A DNA stretch of 64,000 nt from Podaxis mareebaensis (GCA_018524725.1 JAEUWP010000022.1:1-64000); one strand, 5' to 3'; numbered from the stretch's first letter, positions 1-11,844 are shown. Notes: generated by a model from the letters alone, not told the origin. Made by a program: numbers and translations.

Positions 1-597
1 TGCAGCATGAGGGAGCGAGGGAGGAGGGGAGAAGGGGGTGATGGGGGGAAGAGAGGGGAGGGGGACAGATGGTTGGGATTCGTCCCAAGCAGCTCCAGGA
101 GTCGGAGGGACGAAGCCATGAGATGCGGCAATGGCTTGTGCTGGAGATAGCATCCTATGAGAAGAAGGAGCTATTTCAGGAGATAGGTTAATATCCTCTC
201 GAACCAGCGGGAGAGAGGGAGCGATAGACTTTGGGGTGGAGGTTCCTTGAGAGGCCTCTTGGTTGTCAGTGTCATCGTTTTCCTCAGCAGAGGAAACGGA
301 GGCGGCGTCGTTGTCTTCTCGTAATTTCATACTCTTCTCAAGGCAGTTGGAGAGAGAATGATTGGTAGAATAAGAGCATTTGGCTCCAATGGAAGGAGAT
401 GGCGAAGGAGGCTTGCGAATGAAGTCCTCTGAAATCTGAAAATCATTGAAGAGAGGGACAGAGGCCTCTCGAGGAAGAGACAGGTTGGGCGCTAGGCTGG
501 TGCTTGAACGCCGACGACGAGTAACACCAGAGTGGATGGAGTTGGCGGTCTTTTTGAGGCCTCCAAGGATACCGCTAGAATCCTTAGAGTCTTTCAT
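1..597 (-). CDS. LINE B ORF1, N-terminal part (partial)
   Basis: Starts at the ATG at 597-595 and stays open to the window edge (199 codons). The protein begins MKDSKDSSG and matches the start of LINE D ORF1 along its whole visible length, including the motif SVPLFNDFQISEDFIRKPPS. It is the N-terminal, Ser/Pro-rich region of a gag-like RNA-binding ORF1; the zinc-knuckle part would lie outside the window. Unlike LINE D, no stop is seen in this stretch, which suggests recent insertion. The region itself has no domain I recognise. Confidence 0.7.
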   Translation of the reverse strand, partial: MKDSKDSSGILGGLKKTANSIHSGVTRRRRSSTSLAPNLSLPREASVPLFNDFQISEDFIRKPPSPSPSIGAKCSYSTNHSLSNCLEKSMKLREDNDAASVSSAEENDDTDNQEASQGTSTPKSIAPSLPLVREDINLSPEIAPSSHRMLSPAQAIAASHGFVPPTPGAAWDESQPSVPLPSLPPITPFSPPPSLPHAA

Positions 598-685
598 AGT
601 GATTTAGAACTGGTTTCTTTATTCCTTGTACTACGAATAACTGTGCCACTGAAACAATAGTGGTAGTTACTGAGAAAGGAAGGTA
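1..685 (-). mobile_element. LINE B, 5' part of a non-LTR retrotransposon
   Basis: Minus-strand 5' end of a LINE that runs off the left edge of the window. Its first bases on the minus strand (about 685 downwards, CTTCCTTTCTCAGTAAC) match the starts of LINE A, C and D in this window. The 5' leader is about 90 nt, followed by an ORF1 start. It abuts LINE A ORF2 directly at 685/686, so LINE B probably inserted into LINE A. The target-site duplication and 3' end lie outside the window. It has the best-preserved ORF1 start of the four copies and is likely one of the youngest insertions. Confidence 0.8.
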
Positions 686-1957
686 GTTGGCATTGTAAGT
701 TTCATCAAGCACTCTCCATAGGCTCTCTGGCTCATCACATGGTTGTCCTTTATGAAGGATGGATTGGGAAGGGGGGAGGTTTTGCTTCTTAACCCATGAC
801 ATCAAATCCCAAGGATGTCGTTTCTCCCTTGAGATTTCCAAGATTTTAAGATCAAAGAAGGTTTGCTTTGCTTTTCTAGTGGTCTGTCTGAAGTTGGCCC
901 AGTTGTGCTTGGTATGGTGGGCATTGAAGGCATATAGGGCATCAGAACACTGGTTATTCCACCATGGTTTCAAGCATCGACAAATTTTAACTTCTACAGT
1001 GTTGGCATTCCATTCTTCTGAGATGATGTTGAAGATGGAAGAGGCATATTTGTTGACATCATGTGAAGAGTCAAATATAGCAGGGATGGCTTTTAGGCAT
1101 CAGGAGCAATTGTATAGGAAAGTAGCTTCTTCCTCAGAGTCTCTGGGAATAGTGCACTTGGTGATGATGGGGTGGGCATGTGAAGAGAGTGGCACATATG
1201 TAAGAAGGGGAACATGATTGGATCTAGATTGCCAATCATGTTGATATAGATGGGTGGGGGCAGGGAGATTCTCCAGGGATATTGTAAAGATAAGATCAAT
1301 CACTGTTGCAGATTTATTGGGATCATCAGGGAAGTGTGTCAGTGAATAATGAATTGGAGTGGATCTGGTGAGACCGATCATATCCATGATGTCACATAGT
1401 AAATCTGCATGTGCCATATGGTGAGAGGCGTTATGATCCCAGTCTGGAGATCTGGTATTGAAGTCCCCTCCAGCAAAGCAGATGTTGTTTGGGAAAGAGT
1501 GAATACATGATTCTAAACAATCAATTGAAGAGGAGTCATGTGTTTCGAAGTAGCAATTGAGAAAATATTGTTTGCTAGGAATAGAAAGAGAGAACAATTG
1601 AAAGTCAGGGGATGATATAATGTTCGAATGAATGATCAGGTTGAAAGATCATAGAGAGTTTCATATGTATGTGATGATGTGAGGTTTGGCAATAGATTGG
1701 TCATGAAGAAGGAGCCAATCTTTATGGATAGGGGGTCCTTCCATTGGGTCTCCTTCAGAGGTTGATGTGGATAGAATGTTGCAAATGGACCTAAATGCAG
1801 GCTCCTGCAAGCATAATATATGAACATCTTTGAGTAAAGGAGAATTTAAAAGAAATTCTACAGTATTCCAGTTCTTTTGTACATTGAATGAACAAATTGA
1901 AACTTTAGATAATGAGAAAGCATCATTAGATATAGGATGTTCAGACATTGACAGCAT
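686..1957 (-). pseudogene. LINE A ORF2, endonuclease half (truncated)
   Basis: One frame read in three pieces (1957-1661, 1597-1100, 973-686), so only stops and no frameshifts break it. It shows the apurinic-type endonuclease motifs: an N-terminal QEP (LCLQEPAF), GGDFNTRSPDWD and SRSNHVPLL in place of the usual SDH-x-P. It continues into the linker with KPWWNNQCS and is cut off at 686, before the reverse transcriptase. ORF2 begins inside the end of ORF1 (ATG at 1957, ORF1 stop at 1941). The normal product nicks target DNA and primes reverse transcription. Confidence 0.8.
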
Positions 1958-4270
1958 GAGCGTTGAAGTCAGCCTTTGCCTTTTCAGTCTTCATGTCTTT
2001 GAGCCTATTAATGATCCATTCTTTGTCATAATGATGACAGAAGAATGGGCATTTGTCACTGTTTATGTAGTGTTCTTTGGAGCTACATGACAGACAATTA
2101 AAGGAGGTCACGTGAGGGCATTCCATGACATTAGCAGGGGTAAGGGGGTGGGGGTTAGGACCTGATTTGCCACGACAGCAGTATCCATCATGGCAGTGAT
2201 TATTGGTGTGATGTGGGTCTCCACAGATGGCACATCTTGGGTTATGAGCTTTACAGAGATGGGTGGGATGCCCCCACCTCCAGCATTGATTACACAAGGG
2301 GCTAGCAACTCTCATACTGGTGCTTCAGAATGTGCACACTCTGTTCTCAAAGAGAATGGTGTGATTGATGTATAATTTCACCCGTGAAGCAGACTGGGAG
2401 TCCCATAGGTCAAAGAAGAGTATAGCTGAGTCAGAGTGGGGGGAAACACAGCAGAAATGGGGTTTGCCAACAAGATGATTGGCAATGTCAGCATATGGAG
2501 AAGCATCAATAACAGGTTTGATATCATCAGCAGTGTGGGGGGTGCCATCCTCCTTGAAATAAGGGAGGTTGGTTAATTTAATGAATGACTTTGACATAGG
2601 AAGTGAAGGGTTAACAGCATTCCTAATGTCTGGAGATGCAAAGGCCAACTGGTTAGAATTGGTGATGCCTTTCTTGATGGCATTAAGTTCCACCTCCGAA
2701 GTGACAGCACTCATGTTAAGCCAAAGTGTACATTCGTTCTTCTTCACTGACTCGACATGAAGAGAAAGGTTTTTTTGGTAGAGCTTGTTGTTACAGCAGC
2801 AAACAACAAGATCAAGAGATGTGATCATGAGGTGAGAGAATGTGTCATTGAAAGGGACGACAACATTCTTGCAAGATGGGCCTTGAGTGGCCTTTGGTTG
2901 AGAGGATGGTTTGGGGGAGGGTGAGGGTTTAGATGTAGGGGATTTGATGTCCCCAGAGCTGCAAAGGAAGTTGATGATGTCAACCAGCAACATGTTAGGG
3001 AATTGATTTTGGAGGGTTGCATATTTTTGCAATTCTTCCACTTTGAGAGGTGTTTGAGAAGCCACTTTAGAGTATGATGACTTTTGAGTAGAGGGTGAAG
3101 GTGCACCAGACCTGTATTGGGGTTTGGTGGCCTCGTTAATGGGAGGAGGGGTAGAGGAAGACAGGGAAGGGTGGGGTGGAATAGGAGCTTGAGGAGGAGC
3201 TTGAGGAGGAAAAGTGGGTGCCACAATAGGCTTACACTGAATGGGAGCAGCTACTGTTTTATGAGGCACCCTACAGTGGGTAACTGTAGACCAGGAATTA
3301 GGGTTAGGGTTGGTTTTTTCCCCCATCCCTGGAAGATCAGGAACAGTCAGAGGGGATGATTGGGGAGGAGGAGGGGGGAGCATGTCAGCATCAATGTTAG
3401 ATGATGATGACTCACCTGGTTTATTAGGATTAGCAGGTGGGAGACGTGATAGGGCAATTGCTCACACAGTGTCTTTAGCAAGTTGCAAAGAGTCTGATTC
3501 TTGGGAAAATCCCATAGAGTCAGATGGGAGAGTGGGATGTTCTGGGATAATCCCATGAACATTTGAGGGAGGAGGGGAAGACACTACTGGTGCTTTTTCA
3601 GCCTGACATTCTTGATGGTGGCCAGTGGACATGGGGGTTGGGGTGGGAGAGAGGATATGAGAGGGAGGGAATTGCATTGATATGGCATCATAGAGGCGCA
3701 CATTGTGACTGCTGAAAGGGACAGCCTTGTTGCAGAGTTGCTCAGAGTGAGCAATTGTCTGAATGTAATTGATAAGGGAAGAAGTGCCTTCGAAGGTGGA
3801 GAAGTCACCTCCATTGTTGGCCCATGTAGAGAACCAACTGGAGGTAAAGGAAATGAGGGCTGTGAGAATATCTAGCCCTTTGACATTGGAAGTATTTGTG
3901 ACATCAATGTCTGTAAAAATGTCACATAGGGTGTTATGGATTGCTGACCAATCCATTCTGCAGAATGGCTGTGCATCTGACTGCAGCTGTGCATCAGAGG
4001 GAAGGGAGATGGGGGTAAAAGTTGGGAGAGAAGGGAGGGGGTCAGAGAGCTGGGATTCATCCCAAGCTGGTCCTGGTGTAGGGGAAATGAATTCATGCAC
4101 AGCAGCAATGGATTGAGAGGCAGTGAGAGCACAATGAGAGGACAGTGCAATCTCAGGGGACATGAGGTGTTCCTCATGAACTGGCACAAGGGAGGGGTGA
4201 AGAGAGCAAGGAGTACTAACTCCCTCGGACTCATAGTGTTCTTCTTCAGCAGAATGGGCTGTAGAGGCAG

Positions 4271-4961
4271 TGTTACGTTCCAGTCAGGTGCCTAGGGTGT
4301 CAGGGAGTGGACCTTGGCCTCAGCTTATGTGCTGTGCCCTTCCGGTATCGCGTTGGTCTGATTTGGACAGAGATGGAACCCGGAGGCGGAGGGAACGAGA
4401 GACAGAGTGCGGACGAGCAGCAGGAGTGGTCGGAAGACAACCCAGGGGACTGACGAGCAGAACAGAGGAGGAAGAGGATAACGAAGTTGATATTCAGACT
4501 GAGGAAACGGATACAGGAAACTACTATGCTTAAATACGTGTCGAGAACTGGAAATGGGGAACAGGAAAATAACTGGAGAACAAAAGTGAGTACAAATGGG
4601 TAAAACATTTTGGAGGTAAAGCAGAAACTAGAAGCGTGCGGAAGGTACAGGTATGGAGGCGGAATGGAAAGGAGGCTGTTCGGAATGTAATAAAACGTAG
4701 AACAGAAGCAAGGAACAAATGGACCGAGGCAAGGGTAAAGGATCCGAGATGATAAAGGAAAAGCGAATGAACAACACTCGTTGCAGTGGTTGTGAGCGAC
4801 CGAGTGCGCACACCTGCCTGTTCGGATAACAGGGCAGACAGAAATCCATCAACAGAATGAGTGGATTGGAGTCGTGTGAAATCAGAACATCGGATATCGG
4901 ATTTTCAGACATCGGATAAGCGCAGGAAAGTAAGCGCGGACACACACGAGTGGTTGTGACA
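4271..4961 (-). repeat. Gypsy-1 3' LTR
   Basis: 691 bp, starting TGTTACGTTCC and ending GGTTGTGACA on the plus strand, next to target duplication GGCAG (4266-4270). By manual alignment it differs from the 5' LTR at about 46 positions, all transitions and no indels, nearly all at CpG-derived dinucleotides. It contains the R-region sequence tattcagact (4491-4500) and a TATA-like element (minus strand TATTTAAG) about 30 nt upstream of it. Confidence 0.95.
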
Positions 4962-4978
4962 GTATTCCCCCCTTAAGG
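4962..4978 (-). promoter_or_regulatory. Gypsy-1 3' polypurine tract
   Basis: On the minus strand the bases just before the 3' LTR read CCTTAAGGGGGGAATAC. A G-rich purine run beside the 3' LTR is where plus-strand DNA synthesis is primed in LTR retrotransposons. The core AAGGGGGGAATA recurs exactly at 8131-8146 inside pol. Confidence 0.75.
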
Positions 4979-5107
4979 CTGAGCCCTCGAGGCCCTGAGG
5001 CGGCTGACTCGGAAATGAAGCCTAAGTGATCAGGAGTCATCAAAATGTGTATCCGGGTCGGAACTCATCGAAAAAAATTTTTGTTCCAGCCTTCCCTTCA
5101 TACCCTC

Positions 5108-6320
5108 ATGCCTTCTCAGCCCAGCCAAGTCACTGTTGACCTCAGCAAGCTCACCCCGGAGCAACATGCGATGCTCGGGTTCCCGGACGAGTCCTCGGTG
5201 GCTATGGAAGTCGATGCGAGTGAAAGCAGAGATGCGAGCAAGCGTCATTGGGAGTCGGAAGGTAGTCAAGCAGCTGTGTGGGAAAAGACGAAGAAGAAGT
5301 CGAAGAGTAAACGAGCGGAAAGTCCGGAGGAGGAAAATGACGATGAAGGGCCAGATACGCCAGCTCCGAGCGTGCAAATCGGTCAGCGGGCATTACGGAG
5401 TTCGCAACAAGTAGTTCCGCCAGGTCCTACAATGTCACATGTCGTGGTTCTGCCCATGCCTTCATGATCGGGTGGTCCGAGCTCGGGAGCAGGTGAGGGA
5501 GGTATCCTGCCGGTGCCGTGTAAGAGGTGCTCGGAGAAGGGATTGGTGTGTTGCGGGTATCCAGGGACGGCCTGTAACGAATGCAAGTGGGGACATGTCG
5601 GGTGTGATCTATCCAGGGGTACGAGGTCAATGGTGCCACCTGCACCTAGGAAGAAGACTGGGGGATCATCTGTGGCTTTGGGAGTGACATCGGGCGCGGC
5701 GTCGAGCTCTGGAAGGAGTGGTTTCGGACATCCAGTCAGGTTAACAACTCCAGCCTTCTCACCACCTACATCTACAATGGTGCAGACTCCGTCGAGCTCT
5801 TCAGCGGTCGCTTGGACCCCATCATCGTTTTCTCAGCCAGCTCCAATACCAATTAAGAGTCCTCAGTGCGAGGAGGCCAAAGCCGGGCGGGAGCTGTCTC
5901 TGGTAAGTGCATCCGGTACAGGGAATAATGAAGGCTGACGAAATCTGATAGTCCCCCTCATCCCCGCAATCCCGCCAACGTGTGCGGGAGATGAAATACC
6001 TCGGTTCTACGATCAAGCAGTTCTCCGATGAGCTGGCGATGATGTGGGAGTCGCACAACCAGAATTGGCAGGCAATTGACCATCTGCAGACCACTCTGGA
6101 GCAGGGCATCAAGTCGAATCAATCACTGCAGCAGACTATCACGCACTCGACAGATCGGACAGTGGAGGCGATGGATCGGAACACAGAGGTGATGGAAGTG
6201 ATGCGGGCGATGATGGAGCGGAACATGGAGATGATGCGGGATCTTGAGCTGGTGCGTCGTCAGGAGGATCCGGGGGGATGCAGAGGAGGTTTGTCGAGGC
6301 AGGTCCGAAAAGGCCTGTGA
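5108..6320 (+). pseudogene. Antisense intron-bearing gene inside Gypsy-1: Zn2Cys6-like plus possible coiled coil, one TGA
   Basis: Lies opposite to gag-pol, between the chromodomain and the 3' LTR. One frame runs from an ATG at 5108 (or 5045) to 5902. A 49-bp intron (5903-5951) has donor GTAAGT, a CTGAC branch-like site and acceptor TAG, and the second exon 5952-6320 continues in frame to a stop. From 5045 the model has 408 codons. It has one in-frame TGA at 5465-5467, in a TCATGATCG context that fits CGA to TGA. Around 5516-5615 the cysteines fit C-x2-C-x6-C-x7-C-x2-C-x6-C, the spacing of a GAL4-type binuclear zinc cluster. Upstream is an acidic/basic stretch (KKKSKSKRAES, EEENDDEG). Downstream is a Ser/Pro-rich linker, then a Gln/Met-rich stretch that may form a coiled coil (about 5988-6260). 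A DNA-binding or regulatory role is inference. Few basic residues flank the cysteines, so another zinc-binding fold is possible. Confidence 0.65.
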
Positions 6321-6529
6321 GTCCCCTCGCCTCCTAGTGCCCTCGTGCAGAGTTCGTTCATTTTCTTGGAATGTAGTACTGCATTGTCGTCGGAATATTT
6401 GCAAATATGAATGAAACGTTTTGTCTTGGTCCCAGGAAGTGTGAAAAATAAGAAAATGAAAATGAAAACGAAAATCGGAAACTAATAAGGAAAAGAATAT
6501 TAATTGAAAACAACAATAGAAATGGAAAC

Positions 6530-9500
6530 TTAGCACAAAAGTGTGAGAGCAGAAAGAGGACCAGGCTTTGCGGGATAAACAGCATGGAAGTCGGCTACAA
6601 GTTCAGTGGCGTGTTCTAGCTCTGTAGTGGGTAGCCAGGAGGATTCCTTGTTGGTATCCTCATAACCTAACCAGATAACCTTGTACAATAACTTGCATGC
6701 CCTGCGACGATCGATTTTTGAGTCGACGATCCGAGCAATTTCGTATTCGGGTTCGCTGTCGATAATAACGGGTGCAGGAGCAGGTTCAGTACAATTCGGA
6801 ATCGGGTTCGGAGTGGCAGGCTTGAGCATAGAGACATGGAAGACGGGATGGACAGCACGCATGGAATTGGGTAGTCGGATTGTGAACGAGTGCGAGCCGG
6901 CCTGGGAGATGATCTCATAGGGACCTAGGTACTTCTCGGAAAGCTTCTTCGAAGGCCTCGTAGTACAGAAGAATTGCGCTTTGACGAATACCTTGTCTCC
7001 GACCTTGAAATCGGGAGCTGGGAGGCGATGGGAGTCAGCGGAAACTTGGTATCTACACTGGGCATGAGCAATCTCGGATTTCAGAGTAGTATGAAGCTCA
7101 TCAAGGTCCACAGCGAATTGTCGGGCATGGGTGGAAGCAAGATCACGTTCAGGATGAACAGTGATATTCAGATGGTAACCTTTGTTCGCGAAGAAGGGAG
7201 AGATACCCGTAGTTGTGCTTGGGGCATTGTTGAATGCAAACTTGGCAATCAGGAGGAGTTCAGCCCAGTTGTCCTGTTGGTAGTTGCAATAAATGCGGAG
7301 GTACTGTTCCAAGGTCTGGTTAGTTCGTTCTGTCTGTCCGTCACCTTCGGGATGGTATCTGGAAGTATAGTGAAGCTTCATGTCGAGAGCTTGACCAAGG
7401 GAATGGAAGAAGTGTGATATGAACTCAGAACCACGGTCGGAGGTAATGTGTGAAGGAACACTGTGCTTGGAAAATACATGTAGGACGAATAATTGGGCGA
7501 GCTCAGCGGAAGTGATGGTATCATGTGTTGGAACAAAGATTGCTTGCTTCATGAGGCGGTCAACGATTACGAGGATAGTGTCATAACCGGAGGAGGAGGG
7601 AAGTTTCTCGATAAAGTCCATGGAAATTGAGTCCCAGGGGCGTTCAGGGATCGGAAGCTGCTTGAGGTTCCCATACGGCCAATGACGTTGAGGTTTGGAT
7701 CGCATGCATGTCACGCAACTCTTGCAGAACTCCTTGACGAAGTCTTGGATACCAGGCCACATATAATCACGTCGGATTAGTTCTAGGGTTTTGTTCTGGC
7801 CAAAATGACCAGCTAGAGCATGGTCGTGGTGGTACTGCAAGATGCGGAGGCAGAGGTTGTCGGAGTCAGGTACATAGATCCTGTCATCAAGTCGTAAGAA
7901 GCCATCGGAATCTACAGACCAACGTCCTTTGGGGTTAGCGAGGTGCTCAGCTGCAATCGGGTCGTTAGGAAGAGCGGTGAGGATGTCGGAATGGAGTTTA
8001 AACGTATCCATGACCATGGCAGCACGAAGGGTCGGAGTGTAGAGGTAGGTAGCGCAGACGGAGGCAGCAAGCTGTTCTTGAGTGAATACGGGCCGGAAAT
8101 TGTGCGGATTGACCACTGAGTAGTCGCTATTCCCCCCTTTAGGATAGACATCCCATCATCTAGTCAAAGCATCCGGTTTTGTTCCGAGGCGACCAGGGCA
8201 GAAGCGGATGACAAGGTTGAATTGGGAAAGATATTCGGACCAGCGGGCTTGGTGTCAGGTCAAAACCTTCGTGGTACAAAAATACTCGAGGTTCTTGTGA
8301 TCCGTGATGACATCTATCGGAAGAGCGGAGCCTTTGAGGTAATGTCACCAAATACAGAAGGCTTCAAAGATCGCCAAAAGTTCCTTGTCATGGGTGTCGT
8401 AATTTAGCTCGGAAGTGGAAAATGTGCGGGAGTGGAATGCTATGGGATGTATATCGCCATCTGGAGCAATGATGGAGAGAATTGCGGCTAGGGCATAGTC
8501 GGAAGCGTCAGTCTTGACGATGATTTGGGAGTCGGGGATCCAATGAGTGAGAACCGGAGCGGTGGTGAAGGCTTCCTTGAGGGCGTTGAACGATTTGCAG
8601 GCTTCATCACCGAAATTCCATGTAGTACCTTTCCGGGTGAGACGGGTAAGCGGAACAATGATGTTGGAGTATGCATGGATGAAATGGCAGTAGAAATTTG
8701 CAAACCCAAGGAAAGACTGAATGTCTTTAACCTTCTTCAGCTCAGGCCACTCCTGGATGATCTTGACCTTGTCCTCGGACATCTTGAGACCTTCGGGAGA
8801 TAGAATGTAACCAAGGTATTCAACAGTATCGGAGTCAAACTCGCATTTATCAGCACGTGCATAAAGACCATTTTTGCAAAGACGTTTGAGGACCTCCCAG
8901 ACATGCTTGCAGTGCTCGGACGGGTTGTCAGAATAGATCAGGATGTCGTCCAAATAGACAGTGACGCACACATCAAGTAAATCCTTGAAGATATCATTCA
9001 TGAATTGTTGGAAAGCAGCAGGAGCATTGGTAAGACCAAAAGGCATGACAAGCCATTCAAACGAGCCGTAGTGGGTTTGGAATGCGGTCTTCCATTCATC
9101 ACCTTCAGCGATCCGGACCAAATGATAAGCGTGACGGAGATCAATCTTCGTATAAATGCAGGCCTTGTGGGGCAAGTCGAGGAGATCGGAAATGAGAGGA
9201 AGTGGGTAACGATCCTTCTTGGTGATACAGTTGAGGCCTCAGAAGTCGACACAAAGTCAGAGGGATCCATCTTTCTTCTTGACAAAAAGAACAGGGGCAC
9301 CATGTGGAGAGGTGGAGGGACGGATAAAGCCTATTGACAAATGTTCATCAATAAACTCTCAGAGCGCTTCCAGCTCGACCTGCGATAACGAATAAATCGT
9401 TCCGACTGGGGGAGAAGCACCCTCCTCTAGATTAATCTTGAGGTCAAAAGGACGGTGTGGAGGAAGGGAGTTGGCGCGGGCTTTGCTGAAAACGTCAGCA

Positions 9501-10272
9501 AATTCGTGATACTCAGTGGGAACTTTGGAAAGATCGGTAGGCTCTTCGGTGGAGGCAGCGGAGGCAGAAATGGCAGTGGAGCGGAGATTAAGGGTGAAGC
9601 GGTATGAACCCAGAAGACGCGAAGCGTGCATGAATGCTGCAGCATTGATGAGACAGATGTCAGGCTTCGTGGGAGAGAAGGGAGTGGAGTCGGAGAACGG
9701 AGTCGGAGATGAAACTGGATCCAGAACAGTGGTAATTGACTCCACGGAAATGGAGGACGCGCGTACGGAAACGGAAGGTGCGAGATTTGCATTGCCAGGG
9801 GCATGGAAAGTGATACGGCTCAAAACCCAATCAATCGACAGATTGTGGCGGGTGAGCCAGTCATGTCCTAGAACCACTGAACAAGCAGAATCAAGCTGGG
9901 TGACATACAGGTCAAGGTTCATACATTCACTGGTATCAAAGGTTACAGGAAGTGAAGCGGACTGAGTGATAAAGGAATTTGAAGAGCCATCAAATAAGCG
10001 AAGTTCCACTGGAGCGATAGACAAAGTCGGAATGTCAAATTTGCACACTAAACCAGAGTCGATGAAACAGTGAGTAGAACCACTGTCAACAAGCACGGTG
10101 ACGAAGAAAGGAGAGTTGGAAGAAGTGGAAGGAAATAGGGAAGAAGTAAACTTGAGGTACAAAGCATTAGGGTCGGAAAGAGCAGATGCGTTGAGGCGGA
10201 AACTCCCTGGTGCACAGAGGAGATCAACGCAGCCCCCAGTCTGTGTGGAGTCCTGAGGACCGCCCTCTATTT
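6530..10272 (-). pseudogene. Gypsy-1 pol: protease, RT, RNase H, integrase, chromodomain
   Basis: A single frame of about 1,247 codons runs from the gag stop region to 6530, interrupted only by TGA codons (9359, 9239, 8345, 8255 and 8156). Domains in order: aspartic protease (LVDSGSTHCFID); reverse transcriptase with VYLDDILIYSD; RNase H (VKTDASDYALAAIL, HDKELLAIFEAF); integrase with an HHCC zinc region (HHDHALAGHFGQN, CKSCVTC) and PWDSISMDFIEKLP, SDRGSEFIS; then a chromodomain (YEIARIVDSKIDRR...WLGYEDTNKESSWLP). It makes cDNA and integrates it, the chromodomain biasing insertion towards marked chromatin. Translation probably needs a -1 frameshift at the gag stop. Confidence 0.9.
8131..8146 (-). 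promoter_or_regulatory. Central polypurine-tract-like sequence in Gypsy-1 pol
   Basis: The minus strand reads CCTAAAGGGGGGAATA at the RNase H/integrase boundary. It shares the 12-nt core AAGGGGGGAATA with the 3' polypurine tract (4962-4978). The same core sits at the equivalent place in Gypsy-2 (16162-16174). It also encodes PKGGN, so protein constraint could explain part of the conservation. Confidence 0.4.
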
Positions 10273-10276
10273 TTTC
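10267..10276 (-). promoter_or_regulatory. Gypsy-1 gag/pol -1 frameshift site
   Basis: Gag ends TCG AAA AAA TAG and pol is open in the -1 frame across the same bases. Gypsy-2 has TCA AAA AAA TAG at 18334-18343, a perfect A7 slippery run. In Gypsy-1 the first base of the heptamer is G. Programmed -1 slippage just before the gag stop would set the gag:pol ratio. Confidence 0.55.
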
Positions 10277-11817
10277 GAGCCCTCCGAAGGGGGACCCGAA
10301 GCGGGAGGGGCATCTGCAGTGGCCTTGCGAGCCTTAGCCTTGTTAGCGGATTTCTGCGGACAGTTGTCGACCCGATGACCTGGTTCGCCACAAAAGAGAC
10401 ATAACCTGTTGTCGATGTGACGCTGGCATTCCTGGGGGGTCAACTTACCATCCTTTCTGAGCTTGTTGGAGAGCGACTTGGGTGGAAATGAAGACGAGGA
10501 TGAAGACGAAGGCTGATTGGTGGATGGAGTGGGCTTGGTGGAATGGAACCCTTTACCAGACTGCTGGGGTGCATTGGTGGAGTTATTGCTGTTGCCAGAT
10601 TTGGCAGTCGGAGGCGGGTTCTTGCCCTTGCCCTTGTCAGAGGAATGTTGTGGACACTCCTGTTTGTTGTGGAGTGATGTGGACCGGTTACCAGCCCGGC
10701 TCTTCTTGCGTTGGCATTCCCAGTAGCGATTGTCGATGCACATCGCAGCGGCACGCATGTCAGCATAGGAGGTGGGTTTGCCATTCAGAAGAGAGACAAG
10801 GGCATCTTGGATTCAGTCCGGAAGACCATGGTAGTAGTGATGGCAGAGGACGGAGTCGGGCCACTTGAGGAGACCAGTGAGATGGGCGAACTCGACGTTA
10901 TACTTGGAGATATGCGACCCGTTAGCCATGGTGAGGTTTTTGAGTTCCTCGGCGGCTTCGGTGATGGGGTCAATGGCACCGAAATAGAGATTGAGTTCAT
11001 CGGAGAGGAGTTTCCAGTCAGTGTACCATGGGATCTGATCCCAATCTGGCTCCGAGTCCAGGATGGTCTGGAACCATTGGCGCACTGACCCAGAAAGATA
11101 AGAAATGGTGAAATTAACTTTTGTGGTCTCCGTTTGGAAAAGTTGCAGGTTCGTCCTAAAATAGATGCGACACTGGAAAAGGAAATCTGGAAGCTTGTGT
11201 GGCTTAGATCCGTCAAAGGTGTCGGGTTCCTTTGCCTGGATCTTCTCAGGACACGTGATGGGAGGAGGAGGAACGGATTGGTTGCGTACACTGGATTCGA
11301 TACCGTGGGCGAGCCTCTCCATGACTCTCATAAAACGCATACCATTGTCCTCAGGAGGTTCCCGAGCGCCACGGGCTTCTGGTTTGCTATCACCATCGTC
11401 ATCACTTGGACCATTACCGTCACTGGGGTTGTCGCCTGGAGGACCACCACCACCCTGACCATCATCCCGACCTTCAGCATTGTCGGCTGGATTCAGGTCG
11501 TCGGGCAGGTTGTAGTACTTGAGTTCGTCTTGAGTGTCATCGGGGACATGGGATTCTCTATTGTCCGGTTGGGGCTCTATAACGTCCTCGGACTGGCGTT
11601 CGGTGAGTTCCCAGTCATTGGGCTCTTGGTCCATGAGTGGCTCTTTGGTTGTAGCACTAAGAGTTTGAGAGTTGGAACGGGATGCGGGGAATCGGGGAGT
11701 GGAGGAGCCAAAAGCAGCAGTGGAGGAGCGGCAACGAGTGCCCGAAGGAAGCGGATGAGTGGGGATAGTGATGTTCTGTGAATGAGCAGTGGCGCAAGTA
11801 ATAGTTCCGGTAGTCAT
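10267..11817 (-). pseudogene. Gypsy-1 gag with CCHC knuckle, one internal TGA
   Basis: One frame of 517 codons from the ATG at 11817 to TAG at 10267, with a single TGA at 10813-10815; the neighbouring codons match Gypsy-2 gag (GLPDHIQD). The N-terminus is polar and acidic (about residues 60-160). The capsid-like region contains FDGSKPHKLPDFLFQC and WFQTIL. The C-terminus has a CCHC zinc knuckle (CLFCGEPGHRVDNC) after a Ser/Asn-rich stretch. It forms the capsid and packages element RNA. Confidence 0.9.
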
Positions 11818-11844
11818 AGAAAAAATGGCAATACCAGAAGTCAG

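Noticed and set aside
3294..3312. TTAGGGTTAGGG-like sequence, also near 36684
   Set aside because: Only two telomere-type units, inside LINE A ORF1 in one case and in a genic upstream region in the other; chance or coding sequence.
8156..10815. Reading TGA as a recoded amino acid in the retrotransposon genes
   Set aside because: Host genes here use TGA as a normal stop (dehydrogenase 1, Topors-like gene), and CpG decay explains the pattern.
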